A DNA stretch of 64,000 bases from Brachypterus glaber (Eukaryota; Arthropoda; Insecta; Coleoptera; Kateretidae): assembly GCA_958510825.1 (NCBI GenBank), contig OY294048.1, positions 18,431,589-18,495,588 on the forward strand, read 5' to 3'. The notes beneath the pieces were generated by a model. It was not told the DNA's origin and made no database searches. It saw nothing but the letters and a program-made list of their open reading frames with translations. Of the stretch, positions 11,726 through 22,200 are shown piece after piece; the stretch's first letter is position 1; the number at the start of each line of letters is the position of its first letter. The translations under genes and the position numbers were made by a program.

Positions 11726-13574
11726 TAAAAAGAAGCAATCAAATTTTTTCAAAATCTTTTTCTAACGCAAGACTTTCCTTGGGGAAAGTAATATTTTTAG
11801 ATATATTGTTAAATAAAAATGAAGCATGAATTACTTGCAGATTTTAAACATCCACCCTAGTTAATTTTTTACATGGCCACAAAATCCAAATATGGCACTT
11901 TTGTCGTGTTTTTCCGATATATATTTCATTAAAAATTTTATATAAATACAGATACAACCAAAAATTTATACATGTAATACTTCTGCTCAAAAATATCGGC
12001 CCACCTAAAAAAATACACATTTTCAAATGCTAATAACTCCAAAACTATTCAATAGATTTATTTGACCTTTTTTTTATTTTAAAGCTTGAACTTTTAGCTC
12101 TTAATTACTGGAATAAAAATTATCAGCAGCAATGAAAATTACACAGCTATGTTTTTTTACTGCTTCTTTCGATATGCGCACGGTTTGCCACTGCATATTT
12201 TTTTACAATTTAATTAATTGATTTTATAGGCCAATTAAATGGGAGTAATTTCTTTTTTAACTTTTTAATTTTCCTTTTCTCGTTTAGGAGATATACGGTT
12301 TTTTCTGAAAATAAACATTTTTGCAAATAACAAAAAAACTACACAGTGGATTTAATTGATTTATTTTTTAATTTGAAGCTTAAGTCCTTAACTTTTATTT
12401 ATTTAATTTAAGTTTCTGGTGCAAACATGTTTAAACTGGGTTTACATTGCTTAAATAGTCATGTTTTTTTTACCCAATCTTTTTTGATGCAATTTAACCA
12501 CAAACTCAAATGTTTCCATAAGTTTTAAAACTTATTCTAAAAGCCACACTTATTGTGACTGATTCCTTCTTTTATTTTTTATCATAAGTCTTCTCATTTA
12601 GGAGAAATTAAAGTTTTTCGGAAAAAGTGACTTTTTAATCAGTGGGCTAGTGCCACCCCTCTAAAACTGTATATGACGGAAAAGCGTCGATAGAATATAA
12701 AGATCTATTGCACTTCTATAACTTTAGCTTAAATAAATACATTTAATTAACACGTTTTCTGCGTTAGCAACTTTTTGGTTCCCAGCTCAGACTGCGTTTT
12801 GAGGCATATATGTCGAACGAACTTTGCACAGACTGTTTAAATCTCTAATGGTACTCCAAAAACAAGTTCTAACGTCTTTTTAAGGACTCTTTGCTTTTTA
12901 ATTTTTTTTAAACAAAATATTTTATCAAATAAAATAACAATAAACAAATTTTAAATTTTATTAAAATTATTTAATAACAATTATAAACACAAAAAAAACG
13001 TATTAGACGTGTATGTTTTTTTACAACAATGCTGTTTTTCGTTATTATTAGTTACATTACATTATGGTCAATAAAACATTCAATTTAATTTAACAAAACA
13101 CTAAAACTAACCAACATTACACGGTTGAGGCTAGGTTATCAATGTGTATACACTATAGTTAAAATTTATCTACATAAATATTATAGACGTTATAGTCATA
13201 TTTCCCAATGTTTTTCATACAGAATTAGGTTTTAAAAATGGTTTGAGGCAGCTGTATATCCCATGCCTGGCAGCATTTACTCCTATTCTTTTCAAAATAA
13301 TAATTCCATTCCTTTTTTTGTACATTTTCCAATTTTTTTTTCACAAATATTCCATACCGTAATTTAACACAACAATAGTTCAGAACCACACAATTATAGT
13401 CCAGCCACATATATTCCATAAGCAGTTTATTTTAAAAAATATGTATTATTTTTCCATCAAATTTGTTCCTATTTACCAGCACTTATTTCCAAGCCACCCA
13501 TGAGGTAAAGTGATTAGCTCGTTTTTTTTATACTGGTTTCCCCATTAGGCCTAATCCACAAAAAACTTGCAAAC

Positions 13575-13740
13575 TCAATAAGAATAATACAGAACACAAT
13601 AACAGAATACTCAATAACAGAACACAATAACAGAATGCTCAATAACAACCATACAGAACACAATAAAAGAATACTCAATAACAAAACACAATTAGAGAAT
13701 ACACAATAACAGAATACTCAATAACAATAATACAGGACAC
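13575..13740. repeat. minisatellite (AGAACACAATAACAGAATACTCAATAAC-type)
   Basis: About six degenerate units built from AACAGAATACTCAAT and AACAGAACACAAT alternate across 165 bp, inside the mariner remnant. Confidence 0.7.
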
Positions 13741-13923
13741 AAAATTTTGAAAAATGTGTTTTTAGTGTAATTACTGCTCGTATTGAGATCTACTGATCTG
13801 TATAACTGGCATATTACATGAAACTATGCTATAGTTATATGTAATATGCCAGTTATACAGGTCGGTAGATACTAATAAGAGCCGTAATTACACTAAAAAC
13901 ACATTTTTCAAAATTTTGTGTTA
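13738..13923. repeat. ~185-bp hairpin (MITE-like)
   Basis: ACACAAAATTTTGAAAAATG at the left end pairs with CATTTTTCAAAATTTTGTGT at the right. The arms continue through GTGTTTTTAGTGTAATTAC and TATAACTGGCATATTACAT around a centre near 13830. Confidence 0.85.
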
Positions 13924-13981
13924 TAACACTGTTCTGTAACGGGTGCGATATGTCTAATATTAATATCTGGTATTTCCCCCC

Positions 13982-14448
13982 CTAGCCGACATCTCTTAAG
14001 TATCGTCTGACATTTGCTGCAGTATGCGGCTTTGCATTGTCTTGCATGTAAATAAAGTCATCGCCTATAAATCCGGCGTAAGGTACGACGTGCTCTTCCA
14101 AAATTTCTTCGACATACCTTTCCGCTGTAAGACTTCGCCTTTGCCGTCCACGTTCTTCCCTTATAATAAAAACTGGTTCAGTTTTAGCTTCCAATGATAT
14201 ACCTCCCCATATCATGCACGATCCACCACCAGGGAATTAAGCTCGATAAATCGGTCATCCCGAGCGGACGTGCACCTATGTCTGCCAGCTCCTTGGCGTC
14301 GACTAAAGGAACCGGTCTCCTCAAAACGTTGGAATACTCTTCTTACCGCTGCTCTCGTAATATTTAACTGTTGAGCAACATAACGCTGACTGTGCCCTTC
14401 TTGTAGCAGAGCTACAGCTTGGGCAGCTACTTCCGGACTTGTTTCCAT
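13982..14448 (-). pseudogene. Tc1/mariner-superfamily transposase, internally deleted
   Basis: Two overlapping minus-strand frames. The first (14448 to 14212, 78 aa) is a helix-turn-helix N-terminus: QEGHSQRYVAQQLNITRAAV, then RFEETGSF and a Gly/Arg linker, as in the DNA-binding part of Tc1 transposases. The second (14215 to 13982, 77 aa) starts MIWGGI and contains YMQDNAKPHTA, the second catalytic Asp block of the DDE/D nuclease. The first catalytic Asp and about 100 residues between the two are missing, and the C-terminal acidic residue is cut off. The copy cannot be catalytic. It lies between the terminal repeats at about 12643 and 14540. Confidence 0.85.
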
Positions 14449-15243
14449 TTAAATAATACAATTAAATAAAATTTTAACGAGTTAAAAAAGTATTGTCACA
14501 TAAGTGACAAGTCTTGTCAATCATAAAAAAGTTAGTTACAGGGGTGGCACTAGCCCACCACTTAAAAAGTCCTTATTTACCAAAAAAACATAATTTCTCC
14601 TAAATGAGAAGACTTATGATAAAAAATAAAAGACGGAATCAGTCACAATAAGTGTGGCTATTAGAATAAGTTTTAAAACTTATGGAAAGATTTGAGTTTG
14701 TGTTTAAATTGCAACAAAAAAGATCGAGTAAAAAAAACATGACTATTTAAGCAATGTAAACTCAGTTTAAACATGTTTCCAACAGAAACCTAAATTAAAT
14801 AAATAAAAGTTTACGATTTAAGCTTCAAATTAAAAAAAAAAATCAATTAAATCCATTGCGTAGTTTTTTTGTTACTTGCAAAAATGTAAATTTTTAGAAA
14901 AAACCTTATATCTCCTAAACGAGAAAAGGAAAATTAAAAAATTTAAAAAGAGATTACTTCCATTTAATTAGGCTATAAAATCAATTAATTAAATTGTAAA
15001 AAAATATGAAGTGGCGAACCATGCGCATATCGAAAGGTGCAGTAAAAAAACATAGCTGTGCACTTTTCATTGCTGCCGGTATAAAAAAAGATGTTTGATA
15101 ATTTTTATTCGAGTAAGTAAGAGCTAAAAGTTCAAACTTCAAAATAAAAAAAAGATCGAATAAATCCATTAAATAGTTTTGGAGATATTTGCATTCAAAA
15201 ATGTGTATTTTTTTAGGTGGGCCGATATTTTTGAGCAGAAGTA

Positions 15244-15588
15244 CATACATATATATGCTTAATAATTAATTAACATATTTTGACCCTTTTTATTGAAAAA
15301 CCTTTTCTGCAAAAATTAGGGTCAATCAAATAAGGTTTTCGCGTGCCTGTAAAGCTTAAAAGTTTAATAAATTGGTGTTTTTTATAATAATGTAACCTTT
15401 TTAAGCAAAGTTATTATTTTTTATAAAAATAATTGTGTGGATTATTAAAAGGGCAAATGTCACTTTCTCAATAGCAGCGTTTTCAAAATATTATATGACA
15501 GGTGATGTGAAAATGGTGCTATTGACAAGGTAACATTGGCCCTTTTAGAAACAATAGCCATTTAGATACTCCCCTATAATAGCTTTTA
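15244..15588. other. intergenic, nothing recognised
   Basis: Upstream flank of gene A; no repeat ends or gene seen. Confidence 0.4.
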
Positions 15589-15910
15589 TCCAATACATAC
15601 AGATAATAAGACAATTAAGAGCTTTATTTTAAATAGATAAACTCAATAATAACCCCCGCGTGGCTTTAACTTTATTGAGTGGATAATTATTTATTTTACC
15701 CACTCAACTCTCACTTGTCAAGATATTTTCTTGTAAATGTCATTAAAATTTTTAATAAAAATATGAATTCCTAAGCTATTTATTGGATAAAACCTTGTAT
15801 GGCACTCATGGGTAAACCGATATTGCCCTCTCGAAAATTAACCTGCTTGGCTGACGCCACGGTTAATTTTCTCACGGGCAATATCTTACTTTACCCACTA
15901 GTACCATAAA
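15589..15910. repeat. repeat R2, copy 1, with central hairpin
   Basis: Contains GGATAAAACCTTGTATGGCA, then GATATTGCCC...GAAAATTAACC and its inverted partner GGTTAATTTTC...GGGCAATATC. Copies occur at 51888-52120 (upstream of gene B) and 56377-56690 (gene B intron 1). Copies 1 and 2 lie at the same distance before the two takeout start codons, so they probably belong to the duplicated segment. Confidence 0.8.
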
Positions 15911-16152
15911 TAACTATTATGTGATAAATCATAGTTAGAAAAATACAGTCGATAATTTATTTTAAAATATACATCAATAGCGTACGCGTATAATTGCTGA
16001 AAAAATTAATAATTATGTCACACGCGTTTCTACATTATTTACATTAAATCATGTAATTTCTTAATTATCAATAGATAGTGGATAAAATAATATTTTTTTA
16101 ATTAAAAATAATTATCTATGGGATAATTATTTATAAAATTAATTATTGAGAG

Positions 16153-16161
16153 TATATATAA
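16153..16161 (+). promoter_or_regulatory. possible TATA box of gene A
   Basis: TATATATAA lies 52 bp before the ATG. Gene B keeps the nearby TTATTTATTAGGTTTAT but not the TATA run, so promoter strength may differ. Prediction only. Confidence 0.35.
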
Positions 16162-16212
16162 ATATTAATCTCAATAAATTATTTATTAGGTTTATTGGTG
16201 CTGTTCTTTAAG

Positions 16213-16273
16213 ATGAAATCAATAATTTTCACCCTTGTTACGTTCAGTCTTGGAGTAAATTCTTTACATTTAC
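16213..16273 (+). CDS. gene A exon 1 (signal peptide)
   Basis: ATG in AAGATGAAATC; 20 codons plus 1 nt, donor GTAAGTC. Encodes the hydrophobic leader. Confidence 0.9.
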
Positions 16274-19200
16274 GTAAGTCAACATTTAAAAAATTAATTC
16301 AATTTAATATATTTTTCTATTTTGCGACTCTTATAAGCTCATAATCACACGCATTTTGCTTGTTCTTATGAGCCTTAAGAGGTCTGTACTTTTTGTTATT
16401 TTGGGTTGCCAACAGAGCTGGCCTATCGCTTGACGTTTTCCGTGCAAATGTCAATGTCGCTTTAAAGTTAAATTTTCTATAAAATTTTGTGTTTAGGTTA
16501 TTTTTACCATGTTAAAATTGTGGCTTGATTAATTGCAGTAAAAAAGAGATGAATAAAAAATATATTAAAATATCATTTGTTCTTAGAATTTTAAACATAG
16601 TGTAAACTGTAATGCCAACCCAAAATAAAAATCCCTAAATCAGTCATCAATTTAAATGTAAGTTTTTTAAATTTTAGAGCAAAATAGAAAAAATTGTATA
16701 AAGCACTCATTTCATAACACGTTTTTAGAGCACTAGTACTTTAGAACACTCGCCGCAAGCAGCTCGTTTTTTTAAACTTAACGTACTCGTGCGCTAAAAA
16801 CGTATGTTATGAAACTAGTACTTTAATATACTATTTTTCTATTTGAATTACATTATAGGCTCATTTTCACATGCATTTTGCATGTCTTATGGGTCCATAA
16901 GCACACGCAAATTTGTTTTTTCTTGAGTTGGCAAGTATGCCTAATAAATGTATGCCTAGAACTATAAAAAGTCAATTTTATTACAGCTTTGCCAATCGCT
17001 TTTTCGAAAAAAAAAAATCTAAATTTCCCCAAATACGTATTTTTTTTTTGTAAAAATCACTCAAATAGAAAAAATAGTATAAAATATTCGTTTTATTATA
17101 CTGGTCTGCTTGTCCATTAAAGAACTTGCTGCAAAGAGCTCGTTTTTTAAAATTGAAAGCATTCGCCAAAAACGTCTATAATAAAAGTAGTATTTAAATA
17201 TACTATTTTGTACTGCTAGCTGTAGAAGTCCTATTATTCAACTAGTTTTTAATATAATAATATTATTTTTTATTATATTGGGGAGATTAATTTTCTTTGC
17301 CCACACACAGAGAAAATCTATCTATAAAATATTTAAGATACTTGTGTTATATACTTATTGAAATTATAAAAATACTTTATATAAACATATTTAACTAATT
17401 TTAAAAAATCTATTAATTTGTTTAAATAGTTCTTCCAAGAAATTAGTATTAGTAAGTATTTTTCTTCATTATTTTTAGTTTTTTAAATACTCAGTAAAAA
17501 TACCTAATTACCATTTTTCATTAAAGTTATTTTAAAACTTTTACGTGATTCAAATTTAACCTATTGGTAAGATACATAATAAGTTTTATTCAAGCAAGTA
17601 TTTCTATGTCTGCGGATAATCAGCTTACACTCTAAAAACATGTCCAGCAACTATTGTATGCGATTTATTGCCAGCAATTGTTATAGTAAATTTAAAGCCT
17701 AACTGTATTTTTAAATAGAGATTGTAAAAATACCTTAATTTTCTAAAGTAAATTTAAAGAGTTTGACTCTATTACTGTCGTGTTTTTACAGATTTTTGTA
17801 CAGTTGTTCTGTGTTTTTTTAATATTACTGTGAATTTGACCTATTGTTACAAGCCCTTCCTGTATTTTTCAAGGGATATTACAACCTAACCTGGGGCTTA
17901 ACTTAAAATTTAAAAATAACATGAAAAATTAAGCATCATTACAGTTTTTTGTAAATTTGCTTATATGAGATAGTATAATTCAGTATTTCCTCACAAGGAT
18001 AACAGTTTTAGTTTTTTCATTTATTAGTGTATTATAGCCCAATTTTCATTAACCCGGCTCGTGTGTAGTAAAAATTAAAACTTCGTGAGAGGTAATCAAC
18101 ACCAAACTTAAAAAAAATATATAGAAAAAAAAGTAATATTTTATTTCTTAAAATATTCATTTTTAAAGAACATTACTTTTAGTATGAATTAAAGTTAATC
18201 TAGATTGATATTTAGCTAATATTATGATCAAAATCCCAAAAATAACATACATTTTTAAACAACAGATCAAAGTATTTATTTGTAAAATTTTTAGCTTGAA
18301 AGGCTACTTCATATTTATGAAAATAAGAAAATGCATCTCAACATATACTACGCTTAGCTAAAAAACAAGTCTTCTCTACATTGGTATACAATTAACATTA
18401 TATATTTTTTTTAGCCAATTATATTAAAGCTTGTAAGGATGACGATAAGTTAAGTCAATGTGCTTTAAAGAATGCAAATGATGCTTTGGGCAGACTTTTA
18501 AAAGGTAAGTATGGTAGAGTGTACAGTCTACACTGTACACGATTTATGTTTGCTATTTTTTCTACACTTTTTTAATTTATATAGGAAAAAAAATAGTAAA
18601 AACTAGGATATAATAATAATATTATATTATTATACACAAACTAAATAACATGGAAAAAAGTAAGAGATATTCGAATTATAAACTTAACAAAATGATTAGA
18701 GAAGAGAAAAAGATGCTTATAAGTTACATGACCGGAGTCATGCTACTCAGCAACTTATTGTTTATATAATAAAATGTATATTGTTTTGTCAGCATAGTTT
18801 ACCTATGTAGCTTTTTACTTTCTTTCAATCAATCTGTAATTATATTGTAAACTATTAACATTATTTAATAAATTTGTAATTCAATAAAATACTTCAAAAA
18901 CTTTAAAATAACTTTTTAAAAACTTCTTACGGCAAGGTTGCAACGTAATTGGCGCAGTCGGCAGTTTTCACCAATCAATTTAGCATAAAATTGATTCGTT
19001 TCGACGATTTGTTGGTGATAGAACCTGGTAGTTTCCAAACAAGAGAAATTACAAAAAAAAAAAGTTTTCTTCGAGTGTGAGTGCACATCACAGATGAAGG
19101 ACATCATAGCAGCGACCATTTGCCTGTAAGTACCTATGTCATTTAGTGATTGCAGATTCAATTTTCAAAATACTTTAATCGATTCTGAGTCCAGTTCCGA

Positions 19201-22200
19201 GTCGAAACAAACTCTGAACTAGAACTTACCATAATAGAAACAAATAACCCCATTCCCGAAATAAATAATTTAAATTTAAACATGGCTAACGTTCTGAAAG
19301 CCGACTACTTGAACATGATCCCTGAATTTAGGGGCGAGTCAGAACTCCTTCCTAGATTCATCGATATATGTGAAAAATTAGTCAATAAATTTTATAACCT
19401 TAATGACCCGACGGACTTTCAGAATGAGTACCTAATGTCTAGCATTTTGGCTAAAATAAAGGGCGATGCCGCAACTAAAATATCCTCTTGCATTCTGAAT
19501 AACTGGAATGACTTAAAATTAGCACTCCAGAATACATATAGCGATAAACGCGACGTTTTCAGCTTGCAATTGGAAATGACAGAGTTAAAGCAAGGGCTCA
19601 AACAGTCAGTTTTCGATTTTTACAATAGTATACTTATGCTACTTAACCTTCAGATAGCATATTTAACGGTGCATCATGGTAATGCACAAGAGGTCGGAAC
19701 TTTAACCGCATACTTAAGAAAATACGCCTTAAGGGTTTTATTGAGGGGCCTCCGAGACCCAATAGGATCCTTAATGCGAACCAAAAATCCAGAAGATCTG
19801 AACTCTGCGTTAAATATGCTAACGAACGATTTTCAATTAGAAATAAATGACCAAATAATTAGAAATTCTTATAGCCAAAATCCTAGACAAAAGCCAAACT
19901 TTAATAATAATCGTAACTTTACACAAGGAAGGCAGCAATTGCCAAATATTAGGCAATTGCAACTAACAAATTACCCACAAAATTTCCAGCCAAGGCCAAA
20001 TGGTTTTAATAATAATAACACAAATACAAACTTTCAAAATCAGCCAGGGCCTAGCTCCAGAAATGATGTGTTTAGGCCAAACCCTAATGTAAGGTTACCG
20101 AGACCAACTCCAATGAGTGTTTCTACGCGAAACACTAATATGTCCCATGCTAGGCAAAATTTTAATAATAGAAATAATTCAAATAATCAAATTAGAACGC
20201 CTAATTTTCAAATAGAAGAGGTTTTCAACTTGCATAATGCGCCGAAAGTAGAGTTTCCGGAGGAAAATTTAAATAAAAATCAAGATGACTCATCTTTTTT
20301 AGAGAATTGAGCCTCGGAAAAATAGATATCATGAGTTTAACAAACGAAAAAAGTCAATTGTGCTATATAATTTACCCAGATTTAAATTTAAAAGTTTTAT
20401 TAGATAGTGGTAGCACAAAGTCGTTTGTTAAACATGACATCGCAAATAAATTTTTTTCTAGGAATATTATACATGACCCATTTTTAATATCTAGTGCACA
20501 CGGTACTTCCTTGGAAAAGTATAGTACAAAGATCCCGTGTGGCAAATTGTTTAAAAATAACATTAATCTTAAATTTCATATGTTCAACTTTCATAAACAA
20601 TTTGACTGTCTACTAGGCTTAGATAACCTAAAGAAATTAAACGCGATTGTCGACCTGCATAATGATGTATTAATTACACCATCCCGCAGAATCAAAATTC
20701 ACTACCTTGAGTTATCTAGTGGGGCCGACAGCATAGTCGTCCCTGCCAAGACAGAACAAATTATTAAAATAAATATTAAAAATGTTAAAAATGGTGACGT
20801 AATAATTCCTCACATGAAAGCTGGTGATCTAGAAATAATAGAAAGCGTAGCCAGTGTAAAAGATTTTTCTACTTATTGTAGTATTGTTAACCCTACAGAT
20901 AGGGACATTTCTGCTAAAATAAACCCAATAACTGTGCAAATGTTCGACGAATACGAACACCACACAGCTTCTAATTTTAATAATATTAATACATATTGCG
21001 ATAACTCGCCAATTGATCTGTCTAAAATTAAAATAAATCATATGAATGCAGAGGAAAAACAAGCAATTTTAAATCTTTTAAATGAGTACTCTGATATTTT
21101 TCATTCAGAAGGAAAACCCTTAACTTTTACGCATAAAATTAAACATAAAATAGTTACTAAAGACGAAATACCAGTGTACACAAAGTCCTATCGTTTTCCA
21201 AATGTCCATAAACAAGAGGTAGATAAACAAATTAAAAAAATGTTACAACAAAAAATCATAAGACCCTCTTATAGCCCGTGGAGTTCGCCAATTTGGGTGG
21301 TCCCCAAGAAAAGTGCCCCTTTTGCTGAACGCAAATGGCGCATAGTAGTTGACTATCGTAAATTAAATGAAAAAACTATTGATGACCGATACCCATTGCC
21401 GAACATTACGGACTTATTGGACAAGTTGGGACGTTGTTTATACTTTAGTACAATGGATTTAGCCAGTGGTTATCACCAGCTGGAAATGGCTAGGGAGGAT
21501 ATTCAAAAAACTGCTTTCAGCACAGAAAATGGTCACTATGAATTCCTGCGCATGCCCTTTGGCCTTAAAACGGCCCCAGCCACATTCCAGAGGGTCATGG
21601 ACAACCTGTTAAGGGGTATATTAAATAAAAAATGCTGCGTATTTCTTGATGATATCATTTGTTTTAGTACAAGTTTACAAGAACATATAAACAATCTCAA
21701 AGAGATTTTTGATAGATTGCGATCTGCTAATCTTAAATTACAAGTCGATAAATGCGAATTTTTGCAAAAAGAAGTAGCGTTTTTAGGTCATATAGTGACA
21801 CCCCAGGGCGTAAAACCGAATCCTGAAAAAATTAAAGCTGTTCAAAACTATCCTATTCCTAAAACTACACGACAAATTAAGGCTTTTTTGGGACTATTGG
21901 GTTATTACCGCAAATTCATAAAAGATTTTGCGAAAATAACTAAACCTATGACTATCTGTCTGAAAAAGAATCATAAAATTAATATTAAGGACCCCGAGTA
22001 TGTAAAATGTTTTAACCATTGTAAAAATTTGTTGATTAACCAACCCATACTGCAGTATCCAGATTTTAATCAACCCTTCATTCTAACTTGCGACTCTTCT
22101 AGTTTTGCTTTAGGTTCGGTGTTGTCACAAGGGAAAATAGGCTCTGATTTGCCAGTAGCTTACGCAAGTCGCACCCTTAACGAATCAGAATGTAATCTAA

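Larger units (their letters stand above)
11986..15243. repeat. ~690-bp inverted repeats flanking a Tc1/mariner remnant
   Basis: 11986-12675 matches the reverse complement of 14540-15243 almost throughout, with small substitutions and indels (shared GAGATATACGG / TATAAGG, ACATGTTTAAACTG, CACACTTATTGTGACTGATT). The inner edges are the terminal repeats GGGCTAGTGCCACCCCT at about 12643 and its complement AGGGGTGGCACTAGCCC at about 14540. Either the element has very long TIRs, or it inserted into the centre of a foldback element. Confidence 0.8.

Noticed and set aside
13575..13740. CRISPR-like array
   Set aside because: Units are degenerate and contiguous with no unique spacers, and the window is eukaryotic. 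It is a minisatellite.
20307..20309. TTG as a real start codon of Pol
   Set aside because: The frame is already open upstream and a canonical -1 slippery site lies in the overlap with gag.
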